NCBI GenBank assembly: GCA_964538345.1
Contig: CAZIFF010000002.1
Span: 1 to 62,624 of the forward strand
Direction of reading: 5' to 3'
Length of the DNA: 62,624 bases
Origin: JAGOTN01 sp964538345
GTDB taxonomy: Bacteria; Patescibacteriota; Minisyncoccia; Phycocordibacterales; JAACPR01
Below are positions 1 to 7,106 of this stretch, piece after piece. Numbering within the stretch: the stretch's first letter is position 1; each line of letters starts with the position of its first letter. The notes under the pieces were generated by a model. The model saw only the letters and a list, made by a program, of their open reading frames with translations. It was not told the DNA's origin and searched no databases. A program made the translations under genes and the position numbers.

Positions 1-91
1 AATTTTCAACCGTCTTCACACTTCGTCCACGTTCAATCTCCACATATTCAAGAAACTCTTGTTTTAAATTCTGAATAGGATTATTAGCCAT
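1..91 (-). CDS. Tyrosine recombinase (XerC/XerD-like), N-terminal fragment
   Basis: The gene runs off the left edge and only about 30 N-terminal residues are visible, starting at the ATG at 91. The pattern FLEYVEIERGRS followed by KTVEN is the usual opening of the SAM-like, core-DNA-binding domain of phage-integrase family (XerC/XerD) recombinases. Such enzymes resolve chromosome dimers or move integrative elements. The catalytic R-H-R-Y domain is outside the window, so a housekeeping Xer protein cannot be told from a mobile-element integrase. The family call rests on the short N-terminal signature alone. Confidence 0.7.
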   Translation of the reverse strand, partial: MANNPIQNLKQEFLEYVEIERGRSVKTVEN

Positions 92-134
92 AATGTCGCA
101 AAATATTATAGCACCCTTTAAATAACTTTTTAAA

Positions 135-158
135 AAGAAAAAGCCGAAAATTCGGCAA
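135..158 (-). terminator. Rho-independent terminator
   Basis: GCCGAA and TTCGGC arms (143-156) form a hairpin. On the minus strand it is followed by a T-rich run. It sits just after the stop codon of the minus-strand gene at 175-705 and would end that transcript before the recombinase gene. Confidence 0.75.
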
Positions 159-174
159 CAGAGAAATTAATCAG

Positions 175-705
175 TCACTCAACCATTTTTTGTACCCAAT
201 TGATCCATCTTTGGATTAAATCTTGCAGTTTGGCAATAGATGTTGCTGTATCCAAAAATGTCCCATAATCATCTTTTAGTTCGCTGAGAACGATACTTCT
301 ATAGGTTCCTTTGGTTTCATGAAAAACATAAGTAACACTAGCTATTTCGATGATTTGACCGTCTGAGGAACCAAAATTAGAGCAAAGGATAAGTGAACAA
401 AAATGGTCACCACCGTCCTGAGTATCTCTTTTTCCAGACTCAATGATCATTTGGTATTCACCATCAAACAAATCAAAGTAACTTGAGCTTGATATTGAAT
501 AATGCTGAACAAAAGGCATTGATGCCAGAACTTCACCTAAACAAGAATGGTCTTGCCATACTTCCGTAGAAGAGCGCCCGTCATCCAAGTCTCTAGTCTT
601 AAAAGCCTCCCTTTTTTTCAAACAAGCAGTGGATAGACGATTTTTGGCAAGAGCAAAAGCCCTCCAAAACCCAATCAATGTGATGTTTTTATCAATTTTT
701 TTCAT
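175..705 (-). CDS. Hypothetical protein, 176 aa
   Basis: I recognise no family. The product is soluble, with no signal peptide or membrane segment. The N-terminus is basic and the central part contains a Ser-rich stretch and alternating hydrophobic strands, suggesting an alpha/beta fold. The ATG at 705 has no clear Shine-Dalgarno sequence. It is a single-gene transcription unit closed by its own hairpin terminator. Its base composition is visibly more GC-rich than the core genes nearby, a trait shared with other orphan genes in the window (3255, 35669, 36146, 46182, 55331), which suggests an accessory or transferred gene. Confidence 0.6.
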   Translation of the reverse strand: MKKIDKNITLIGFWRAFALAKNRLSTACLKKREAFKTRDLDDGRSSTEVWQDHSCLGEVLASMPFVQHYSISSSSYFDLFDGEYQMIIESGKRDTQDGGDHFCSLILCSNFGSSDGQIIEIASVTYVFHETKGTYRSIVLSELKDDYGTFLDTATSIAKLQDLIQRWINWVQKMVE

Positions 706-768
706 TTTTCAATATTGCTATTTAATCGCAATATACAAGATATTTTAAGAAAATCCAACTTTTAGAGC

Positions 769-797
769 TTGCATTTCTTATTCAATTGTGTTACTAT
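769..797 (+). promoter_or_regulatory. Promoter of rpsO
   Basis: TTGCAT (769-774) and TACTAT (792-797) are separated by 17 bases, a good sigma-70-type promoter. The expected transcription start lies only about three bases before the rpsO ATG at 807, so the mRNA would be almost leaderless. Confidence 0.65.
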
Positions 798-806
798 CTA
801 CGAGTT

Positions 807-1079
807 ATGTTAACAAAAAGAAAGAAAGAAACAGCTATAAAAGAGTCCCAAATTCATGCCAATGACACTGGTTCTCCTGAAGCACAAGCATCAATTTTAA
901 CAAAATCAATCGATGAACTTGCAAAACACCTTAAGAAAAACTTGAAAGATAATCATTCAAGAAAAGGTCTTTTAGGAATGGTTGCAGATCGTCAAAAACA
1001 TTTAAATTATTTAGAGAGAAAATATCCTGAAAGATATAAAAAGCTTGTTAAAAAGCTTGGACTAAAAAGCAGAATCTAA
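807..1079 (+). CDS. rpsO: 30S ribosomal protein S15
   Basis: S15 binds the central domain of 16S rRNA early in small-subunit assembly. The 90-residue product has the usual family length and core motifs: NDTGSPEAQ near residue 22, LTKSIDEL, the DNHSRKGLL block and the C-terminal YLERKYPERY...KKLGL stretch. I chose the ATG at 807 rather than the upstream TTG at 786 because it gives the normal S15 length and fits the promoter. It is a monocistronic unit with a strong promoter just upstream and a hairpin terminator downstream. I see no long 5' leader where S15 could bind for autoregulation. Confidence 0.97.
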   Translation: MLTKRKKETAIKESQIHANDTGSPEAQASILTKSIDELAKHLKKNLKDNHSRKGLLGMVADRQKHLNYLERKYPERYKKLVKKLGLKSRI

Positions 1080-1085
1080 TCTCCT

Positions 1086-1117
1086 CAAAATACTGCACGA
1101 AAAGTGCGGTATTTTGT
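1086..1117 (+). terminator. Terminator after rpsO
   Basis: The arms AAAATACTGCAC and GTGCGGTATTTT pair around a short GAAAA loop and are followed by a T-rich run. The stem is long and starts eight bases after the rpsO stop codon. Confidence 0.8.
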
Positions 1118-1174
1118 TTTAAAAACTGTTAACATAAAGTAGAGATTTTTATAAACGAACAATTTAATTTTTAT

Positions 1175-1717
1175 ATGGCAGTTATTAAACACAAAGACCA
1201 AAGAGTAGGAATTTTCATAGATACACAAAACTTATACCACAGCGCGAAGAATTTATATAAAAGCAAAGTAAATTTTGGAAAAGTTATTCAAGAAGTTTTA
1301 GCGGGGAGACAACTAATTCGCGCTATTGCTTATGTTATTAGCTCTGAAAGTGGAGATGAAAATAGCTTTTTCGAAGCATTGACCAAGGCCGGTATTGAAA
1401 CAAAGACAAAAGATCTACAAATATTTATGGGTGGAGCCAAAAAAGCCGACTGGGATGTGGGTCTTGCTGTAGATGCAATCAAAATGTCTTCAAAGCTAGA
1501 TACTATTGTTATTGTTTCTGGAGACGGAGACTTCGTGCCACTTGTAGAATATTTAAAAACTAATTCAGGTTGCCAAGTAGAAGTAGTGGCCTTTGGAAAA
1601 TCAACATCAAGCAAACTAATTGAATGCACAGATGACTTTATAGACCTTGATTTAGATTCAAAGAAATATCTAATGCATGAAAAACTGAAAATCATCCGAG
1701 GAAAAAGTTTTAACTAA
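1175..1717 (+). CDS. NYN-domain (LabA/DUF88-type) nuclease-like protein
   Basis: This is a PIN-like NYN-domain protein, a family with predicted metal-dependent RNase activity. The first acidic motif is visible as GIFIDTQNLYHS (residues 12-23), the second as KADWDVGLAVDAIK near residue 89, and the third as VIVSGDGDFVPLVEYL near residue 113. These supply the conserved Asp residues of the active site. The 180-residue length fits a single NYN domain. TTTAAT lies 6 bases before the ATG, matching the leaderless-start pattern seen across the window. Cellular substrate is unknown; a role in RNA turnover is inferred from the family. Confidence 0.85.
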   Translation: MAVIKHKDQRVGIFIDTQNLYHSAKNLYKSKVNFGKVIQEVLAGRQLIRAIAYVISSESGDENSFFEALTKAGIETKTKDLQIFMGGAKKADWDVGLAVDAIKMSSKLDTIVIVSGDGDFVPLVEYLKTNSGCQVEVVAFGKSTSSKLIECTDDFIDLDLDSKKYLMHEKLKIIRGKSFN

Positions 1718-1734
1718 ATAAACAAAATAAAATC

Positions 1735-1749
1735 TGCTACAATAAAAAT
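1735..1749 (+). promoter_or_regulatory. Extended -10 element, leaderless start
   Basis: TGCTACAAT (extended -10) is followed by six bases and then the ATG at 1750. Initiation about seven bases after the -10 falls on the start codon itself. No Shine-Dalgarno sequence is present. Confidence 0.6.
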
Positions 1750-2757
1750 ATGGCAGAAGAAAATAAAGATAATCAACCACAACAAAACGAAGGTGCTCCT
1801 CTTAGTCGTTTAAATACATATCAAGATGCAGTAAAAGAAGCTTTGCGAGCACAGAGTATGTCTTCTGCGGGTATGCTTATTGCAGAACAAAAAAAACGAG
1901 ATAATTTTCGTAATGAAGATTTTAATCGTTCAATTAAAAATCCTAGAAATTTAATATTAACTATTGTTGCGGCAATTTTAATATTGGGCTCATTGGGTAT
2001 TTTTGGTTTTTCAATTTTAAAAGGTGACAATAAACAAGGGACTGATTCTCAAAGAATATTACAAAGTAAATATTTTGATGCAGAACAAATGATTGAATTA
2101 GAATCTGCTCAACTTTCAAGAAACACCCTTTCAAAAATACAACAAGCATTAAATGAAACATATACTGCAAATGAAATTGCGCAAATTGTTGTAACAAAAG
2201 AAGTAAAAGCTGATGAGAATTCGGTTTTTGATTTTAAAAAGAAAGTACCATACGAAACATCTGATATGTTGGCTTTAATAGAAGCAAGAGCTCCTGAAAA
2301 TTTGCGAAGATCACTTGATCAAGAATTTATGCTTGGAGTTCACAAATCTTCAAAAAATGAACCGTTTTTGCTTTTTAGAGCAACTAATTTTGAGAATGTA
2401 TTTGCAGGAATGTTTGAATGGGAAGGGGTTTTAGCAAAAGACATGGCAAATCTTTTCCCCAGAGAAATATCTATGGCAAAAAATATTACACCAACACCTA
2501 GCGTAGTCGCGGCACAAGAAACCTCAACAACATCAAGCAGCACTATTCCAGAAGCGCCACAAAAGACAATAGATAACACTAGAGTTTGGGGTGACAAAGT
2601 TATTAGAAATGCAGATGCTAGAGTTTTATTGGATGGATCAAAAAATGTAGTATTCTTCTATGCTTTTATTGATAATCAATACTTATTCTTTGGAACATCG
2701 GCCGAGACTTTTGATGAAGTGAGAAGGAGAGTTCGATCAGCTAAACTTGTTTTATAA
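1750..2757 (+). CDS. Single-pass membrane protein of unknown function
   Basis: I do not recognise the family. The 335-residue protein has a charged cytoplasmic N-terminus of about 65 residues rich in Gln and Asn, one strong transmembrane helix near residues 67-90 (LILTIVAAILILGSLGIFGF), and a long presumably extracytoplasmic domain of mixed helix and strand. A low-complexity Ser/Thr linker (TSTTSSST) near residue 260 separates two parts of it, and the C-terminal part contains a compact NVVFFYAFIDNQYLFFG-like strand block. It lies in a run of short monocistronic-looking genes with its own -10 element. Confidence 0.7.
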   Translation: MAEENKDNQPQQNEGAPLSRLNTYQDAVKEALRAQSMSSAGMLIAEQKKRDNFRNEDFNRSIKNPRNLILTIVAAILILGSLGIFGFSILKGDNKQGTDSQRILQSKYFDAEQMIELESAQLSRNTLSKIQQALNETYTANEIAQIVVTKEVKADENSVFDFKKKVPYETSDMLALIEARAPENLRRSLDQEFMLGVHKSSKNEPFLLFRATNFENVFAGMFEWEGVLAKDMANLFPREISMAKNITPTPSVVAAQETSTTSSSTIPEAPQKTIDNTRVWGDKVIRNADARVLLDGSKNVVFFYAFIDNQYLFFGTSAETFDEVRRRVRSAKLVL

Positions 2758-2761
2758 AATC

Positions 2762-2776
2762 TGATACAATGCAGAT
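2762..2776 (+). promoter_or_regulatory. Extended -10 element, leaderless start
   Basis: TGATACAAT is followed by exactly six bases and the ATG at 2777. The spacing is the same as upstream of 1750, 10305, 56732 and 61490. Confidence 0.6.
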
Positions 2777-3142
2777 ATGAATGAAAAAGATTTACAAAAA
2801 TTTAAAGATTTACTTTTAGCAGAAAAAGAGAAGCTTGAAAACGAACTATCCACTATTGGACGCAAAAATCCTGACAATCCAGAAGATTGGGAAGCCACAC
2901 CAAGTGATGCCCAAACCGATTCTGCTGATTTAAATGATTTCGCTGATAATATTGAAGATTTTGAAACAAACACAGCAATTTTGAAACAATTGGAGACTCA
3001 ACTTAAAGATGTAAATGATGCTTTAGATAAAGTTGAAGCTGGAACTTATGGTGTTTGTGAAATTAGTGGAGAAGAAATTGAAACCGGACGACTTGAAGCT
3101 AATCCTGCAGCACGCACAAATAAAGCGAATATGAATATTTAA
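2777..3142 (+). CDS. DksA/TraR-family protein with degenerate zinc finger
   Basis: The protein has the DksA/TraR layout: an N-terminal coiled coil of about 80 residues followed by the short finger domain (GTYGVCEISGEEI then GRLEANPAARTN near residues 92-117). DksA-like proteins enter the secondary channel of RNA polymerase and modulate initiation. Here only one of the four zinc-binding cysteines remains (in GVCEIS); the partner Cys of that pair and both of the second CXXC pair are replaced by Ser, Asn and Ala. The finger presumably folds without zinc, as in other Cys-poor members. It is followed by a strong terminator. Confidence 0.85.
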   Translation: MNEKDLQKFKDLLLAEKEKLENELSTIGRKNPDNPEDWEATPSDAQTDSADLNDFADNIEDFETNTAILKQLETQLKDVNDALDKVEAGTYGVCEISGEEIETGRLEANPAARTNKANMNI

Positions 3143-3169
3143 AGTTTTGAAATAATTGAATTTTCAAAG

Positions 3170-3200
3170 AAAAAACACCGATAAATTGGTGTTTTTTCTT
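3170..3200 (+). terminator. Terminator
   Basis: AAAAACACC and GGTGTTTTTT arms pair around a short AT loop and are followed by further T residues. It closes the DksA/TraR-like gene. Confidence 0.85.
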
Positions 3201-3254
3201 TAGGTTGATTTAAAAGTGATAATAAGCTATTTTTAAAAAGAAAGGACAAGCGAA

Positions 3255-3443
3255 ATGAGTAGTGAAAACAAAAAACAACTAGGTTCAGGTTCTCGGCTAA
3301 TTATAGACGGTGATACTGAAACTCCTGAAAGTACACCTGAAACGGAATTTGAAAAGAAGAAGTTGGATGAGGCAGCTTTACCTCTTATTTCAACGATGAA
3401 AAGAAACGGTTGTGGAGACGGCTTAGATCAACCTCCCCAATAA
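3255..3443 (+). CDS. Small hypothetical protein, 62 aa
   Basis: A short acidic, hydrophilic protein with a Thr/Glu/Pro-rich middle (TPESTPETEFE) and a C-terminal CGDGLDQPPQ tail. No family recognised. It is credible as a gene because it has one of the few clear Shine-Dalgarno sequences in the window (AAAGGA about eight bases before the ATG) and is enclosed by terminators on both sides. Its base composition is higher in GC than the flanking genes. The use of a Shine-Dalgarno instead of the leaderless pattern may point to a different origin. Confidence 0.55.
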   Translation: MSSENKKQLGSGSRLIIDGDTETPESTPETEFEKKKLDEAALPLISTMKRNGCGDGLDQPPQ

Positions 3444-3471
3444 ACACCTCATTTTATATGAGGTTTTTTCT
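3443..3471 (+). terminator. Terminator
   Basis: CCTCAT and ATGAGG arms (3447-3463) form a hairpin followed by TTTTTTC, immediately after the stop codon of the small gene at 3255. Confidence 0.85.
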
Positions 3472-3533
3472 TTTATAAAATTCATAAAAATTTTATCAAA
3501 ATTTCACAGTAGTTCTGATAGATTTGTAGGGTT

Positions 3534-5057
3534 TTGGCATTTTCAAAAGTGCATAGCGCACATATTTCAAATTTAAAAACTGAACGTATTGATGTTGAGG
3601 TAGATATTTCTGCGGGGCTTTATTGTTTCAATATTGTTGGTCTTGGTGATAAAGCGGTATCTGAAGCACGAGACAGAGTGTCTTCGGCAATAAAAAATTC
3701 CGGTTTTAAACCACCAAAACAAAAGAATGAAAAAATTATTGTGTCTTTAGCTCCTGCGCATTTGAAAAAACATGGGCCACTTTTTGATTTAGCAATTGCA
3801 ATTGGATATTTAAAAGCTTCAGAGAATTTTGATTTTAATACAGACAAAACACTTTTTATCGGCGAGCTTTCTTTGGACGGTGATTTAAGAAAAATACATG
3901 GCGTGTTGCCAATTGTGAGATTTACAAAAGAAAATGGTTTTGAAGATATTTTTATACCTTTTGAAAATAAATTAGAGGCAGGATTAGTAGAGGGAATCAA
4001 AATATATCCAGCTCGAAATTTATTAGAAGTTATTAATCACCTACAAAAAATAAAAGTTATTCCAGCACAAGAAAAAACAATTCTAAAAGAAAATTTTGAT
4101 CAAATAGAAATTGATTTTGAAAACATAAAAGGTCAAGAAGTAGCGAAAAGGGGATTGGAAATTGCAGGTGCAGGAGGTCACAATGTTTTATTTCTCGGCC
4201 CACCAGGCACTGGAAAAACTTTATTGAGCAAAGCTTTTAGAGAAATTTTGCCCAAATTAAATGAGAGAGAATTAATTGAAGTAACAAGCATATATTCAAG
4301 CGCAGGGCTTTTATCAAAAGAAAATTTTGCCCAAAGACCATTTCGGGCACCACATCACAGTGCTTCATATCCAGCTATTTGTGGCGGTGGAGGAAATTTA
4401 AATATTGGAGAAATAACTTTGGCACATAAAGGTGTTTTGTTTTTAGATGAATTTCCAGAATTTGAAAGAAGAGTCATAGAATCACTTCGGCAACCTCTTG
4501 AAGATGGAAAAATTTCTTTAGCCAGGAAAAATGGCTCCGCGACTTATCCTGCAGACTTTATTTTGTTAGCTACAGCGAATCCGTGCCCATGTGGCTATTA
4601 TCAAACAAAAATAAAACCGTGTGAGTGTAGTAATCAAGCAATTTTGAGATATAAACAAAAACTTTCAGGACCAATTTTAGACAGAATTGATATGTGGATT
4701 TATGTAGAAAGTGTTTCAAGTGAAAGTTTAATTGAAAATAAAAACTTAACAAAAAATTCAAATACAAAAACTCAATCTGAAATTTTACGAGAAAAAATTA
4801 AAGAGGTGAGGAATATACAAGAAGGGCGGCAGGGATTTTTGAATTCAAAAATCCCTGCCGCGAAAATGTTTGATTTTATATCTTTAGAAAAAAATGAATT
4901 AGAAATACTAAAATCTGCCACAGAAAAATTAAAATTATCTTCCAGGGCTATTCATAAAATCCTACGTCTTTCTCGCACTATTGCCGACTTAGAAAAATCT
5001 ACTGAAATAAAAACGTCTCATATTTTAGAAGCGCTGCAATACAGGAAGTTAGAGTAG
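3534..5057 (+). CDS. comM: ComM/YifB-family Mg-chelatase-like AAA ATPase
   Basis: ComM is a hexameric helicase-like AAA+ ATPase that promotes branch migration during natural transformation. The 507-residue product has the full layout: an N-terminal ChlI-like domain (AHISNL..., DLAIAIGYL), Walker A GPPGTGKT near residue 222, the RAPHHSAS motif, Walker B VLFLDEFPEF near residue 303, the CPCGYY cysteine motif and a C-terminal helical lid. The start is a TTG at 3534; translation from it begins with the family's usual N-terminal AFSKVHSAHI stretch. It is followed after 10 bases by a MazF-like gene, so the two are probably co-transcribed. Confidence 0.95.
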   Translation: MAFSKVHSAHISNLKTERIDVEVDISAGLYCFNIVGLGDKAVSEARDRVSSAIKNSGFKPPKQKNEKIIVSLAPAHLKKHGPLFDLAIAIGYLKASENFDFNTDKTLFIGELSLDGDLRKIHGVLPIVRFTKENGFEDIFIPFENKLEAGLVEGIKIYPARNLLEVINHLQKIKVIPAQEKTILKENFDQIEIDFENIKGQEVAKRGLEIAGAGGHNVLFLGPPGTGKTLLSKAFREILPKLNERELIEVTSIYSSAGLLSKENFAQRPFRAPHHSASYPAICGGGGNLNIGEITLAHKGVLFLDEFPEFERRVIESLRQPLEDGKISLARKNGSATYPADFILLATANPCPCGYYQTKIKPCECSNQAILRYKQKLSGPILDRIDMWIYVESVSSESLIENKNLTKNSNTKTQSEILREKIKEVRNIQEGRQGFLNSKIPAAKMFDFISLEKNELEILKSATEKLKLSSRAIHKILRLSRTIADLEKSTEIKTSHILEALQYRKLE

Positions 5058-5067
5058 GAATTTTATT

Positions 5068-5460
5068 ATGAAAGATTTTGATAATTGGAATGAGTTAAAG
5101 AAGAGAATAAATAACAGAATCTTAAAAGAAGATTTCTATTTTTATGAAGGCGAAATTTGGTGGTGTGCTTTAGGAGAAAATATAGGGATTGAATCTAATG
5201 GGAAAAATGAACAATTTAGCAGACCTGTTTTAATTATTAAAAAATTCAACAAGAAACACTGCTTAGTAATCCCCGCAACAACAAAAGAGAAAGTGGGTAT
5301 ATTTTATTTTCCAGTAAAGATTGAAAATAAATCAGCATTTTTAATCCTTTCTCAGATACGAGTAGTTGATAGCAAGAGATTTTTAAAACGAGCTAACCAG
5401 ATAGATCCTGAAAAATTTAGCGAAATCAAAAAAGCTACCATCAAAATAAATTTTCAATAG
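5068..5460 (+). CDS. MazF/PemK-like toxin-family protein
   Basis: The core resembles the PemK/MazF endoribonuclease fold: GEIWWCALG, then the RPVLIIKKF strand, LVIPATT and SQIRVVDSKRF, followed by the C-terminal helix. MazF toxins cleave mRNA at short sequences. The protein carries an N-terminal helical extension of about 25 residues before the fold. No MazE-type antitoxin gene lies next to it; the upstream neighbour is comM. It may be a solitary toxin, a non-toxic domesticated RNase, or controlled by an antitoxin elsewhere. The stop codon lies within the terminator hairpin. Confidence 0.8.
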   Translation: MKDFDNWNELKKRINNRILKEDFYFYEGEIWWCALGENIGIESNGKNEQFSRPVLIIKKFNKKHCLVIPATTKEKVGIFYFPVKIENKSAFLILSQIRVVDSKRFLKRANQIDPEKFSEIKKATIKINFQ

Positions 5461-5471
5461 TAGCTTTTTTA
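5428..5471 (+). terminator. Terminator overlapping the end of the MazF-like gene
   Basis: AAAAAAGCTAC (5428-5438) pairs with GTAGCTTTTTT (5460-5470). The left arm is inside the coding sequence, so translation to the stop codon would compete with hairpin formation. The following bases up to 5583 hold a small GCCTC/GAGGC hairpin but no gene that I can see. Confidence 0.7.
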
Positions 5472-5582
5472 TTAATTTGCCTCTTGCGAGGCGAGACACC
5501 ATTTCTGGGTCCATAACTACTCAATAAGTATATTAATACAAAATAAAAAGTCAATCGAAAAATTTATTATTAATTTATAATT

Positions 5583-5618
5583 TAAAAAAGAAAAACCCCT
5601 CTAAAAGAAAGGGTGGTT
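5583..5618 (-). terminator. Terminator of the minus-strand gene at 5618
   Basis: AACC/GGTT and CCT/AGG arms form an imperfect hairpin, followed on the minus strand by runs of T (5583-5595). Confidence 0.6.
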
Positions 5619-5893
5619 TAAAAAATATCTGGGTCTTCTAGAGTTGGAGAGTCAATCATCCTCATAAACTCTTCACATATTTGAGCTTGAGGAGAATTCT
5701 GAATTTCAGAACTTCCCCCAACAATAGAAAGGTCTCTCAAACCACGTAAAGTTTGAGAATTGAACCAATTAACAAAATTACGCTCTGCTTTTGATAATTT
5801 CAAAAAATCCCACATTGTGATACTTCGTATAGCTTCAATATCAATAGAAATTACACGCCTGTCATCACTTGCAACAAAGAAACTAATATTCAT
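5618..5893 (-). CDS. Hypothetical protein, about 91 aa
   Basis: Small soluble protein of no recognised family. It has a beta-rich N-terminus (ISFFVASDDRRVISIDIEAI) followed by a helical part and a Pro/Asp-rich acidic C-terminus. I chose the ATG at 5893; an in-frame TTG at 5911 is an alternative. It stands alone between a MazF-like gene and a LysM-peptidase gene and has its own terminator. Confidence 0.5.
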   Translation of the reverse strand: MNISFFVASDDRRVISIDIEAIRSITMWDFLKLSKAERNFVNWFNSQTLRGLRDLSIVGGSSEIQNSPQAQICEEFMRMIDSPTLEDPDIF

Positions 5894-5948
5894 TTCTCTA
5901 AAAACTAACAAAAATCTAATAGATTGTATACAGAATTGAACAACTTAA

Positions 5949-7031
5949 CTAAAATGGATTCTTCGCACCGCGGACTTCGAAGTGAAGGTGTGGACCTGTT
6001 GATTTACCTGTATTTCCAATATAAGCAATTAGGTCACCTTGTGATACCCATTCACCAGCACCAGCAACAACTTCACTTGCGTGGGCGTATAGAGTTTGGC
6101 TTCCATTATCATGCTTAATAACAACATAACTACCATAACCACCGTTCCAACCACTAGACTTACTAATAATCACTTGTCCGCCCGCTGCTGCATAAATAGG
6201 AGTACCAATTGGTGCACCAAAGTCTATACCGTTGTATCCGTGAATACCTTGAGTCTTAACAGCGCCAGGAGCAGGATGTTTGAATATTCCTTTTGAACCA
6301 GTGCCAGCCTTTGCAACAGAAGAACTCTTTGAAGACTTTTTCTTTTCTGCAGTATGAAGCTCGCCGTTTGGAACAAGGATTTCCATACCAGGATCAAGTT
6401 GAGTATCAACAGAAATACCGTTAAACAAAGCGATTTCGCGCACATCAGCATTATAAAGTTTTGCAATATCAGCAATTGTTCCACCACTTTTAACCTTATG
6501 TTTAACACCTGTAACTGGCAAAATAACCAATTGTTGTCCTGGTTGAATGTCTCCATCTAAATCATTTGCCCAACGAATAGTATTCATTGTCACATGGAAC
6601 ATATCAGCAATTTGAGACAAAGTATCACCATCACGCACTTCATAAACACTGATTTGATCTGATTTTGGTCGATAAATTTCAACTGGATCACCTGTAATAC
6701 TTGGAGTAGCCAAAAGTGCCATATCATCAACAACGATTATGTCTCCACCTCCTTTTGCTGGGTTGGGGTCATTGTTTGTAGCCGCTTTTAATACAGGTAA
6801 AGTCTGTGAATTTAGAATTTGACCTGACTCTTCCAAATCAACATCAGAACTATTAATTAAAAAAGAAAAAATACCCGCATTAGCCAAGAAAGGTATAGCT
6901 AATAGGGCAATAAGCAATAGAGTTCTATTCGTTGTAAAACGAGATGATAGATTTTGTATGTTGACCAGATATGGCTTCTTGGAAGAAGGATCCGGTTTTT
7001 GATCTATAGAGTTGATAAGCCAGTTATTCAA
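5949..7031 (-). CDS. LysM-domain M23 metallopeptidase, membrane-anchored
   Basis: A cell-wall endopeptidase of the lysostaphin/M23 family. It has a signal-anchor helix near residues 38-58 (TLLLIALLAIPFLANAG), two LysM peptidoglycan-binding repeats (YEVRDGDTLSQIADMF near 129 and HKVKSGGTIADIAKLY near 180) and a C-terminal M23 domain with zinc ligands in NGIDFGAPIG and GPHLHFEV. These enzymes cut peptide cross-links during growth or act as division activators when inactive. The start is a TTG at 7031; no ATG lies in frame before the membrane anchor. The GCAGG just upstream is part of a small hairpin. Confidence 0.93.
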   Translation of the reverse strand: MNNWLINSIDQKPDPSSKKPYLVNIQNLSSRFTTNRTLLLIALLAIPFLANAGIFSFLINSSDVDLEESGQILNSQTLPVLKAATNNDPNPAKGGGDIIVVDDMALLATPSITGDPVEIYRPKSDQISVYEVRDGDTLSQIADMFHVTMNTIRWANDLDGDIQPGQQLVILPVTGVKHKVKSGGTIADIAKLYNADVREIALFNGISVDTQLDPGMEILVPNGELHTAEKKKSSKSSSVAKAGTGSKGIFKHPAPGAVKTQGIHGYNGIDFGAPIGTPIYAAAGGQVIISKSSGWNGGYGSYVVIKHDNGSQTLYAHASEVVAGAGEWVSQGDLIAYIGNTGKSTGPHLHFEVRGAKNPF

Positions 7032-7045
7032 CCTGCTTATGCAGG
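7032..7045. promoter_or_regulatory. Inverted repeat in divergent intergenic region
   Basis: CCTGC and GCAGG arms separated by TTAT abut the TTG start of the LysM-M23 gene and lie 62 bases upstream of uvrD. It could hide the ribosome-binding region or bind a regulator. Weak evidence. Confidence 0.3.
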
Positions 7046-7091
7046 GGTATGTTTAATGGTAGCAAGTGGGCAAAAGGTGTCAATCGTATGA

Positions 7092-7106
7092 TACTATAGT
7101 CTAACT
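7092..7106 (+). promoter_or_regulatory. -10 element of uvrD, leaderless start
   Basis: TATAGT (7095-7100) followed by six bases and the ATG at 7107. Confidence 0.55.

Noticed and set aside
5471..5583. GCCTC-TTGC-GAGGC hairpin and flanking sequence as an RNA gene
   Set aside because: A single 5-bp stem in AT-rich surroundings; no further structure or promoter.
7032..7045. A LexA-type operator upstream of uvrD
   Set aside because: CCTGC-TTAT-GCAGG does not match the CTGT-N8-ACAG or the Gram-positive SOS box, and it is nearer to the LysM-M23 gene start than to the uvrD promoter.
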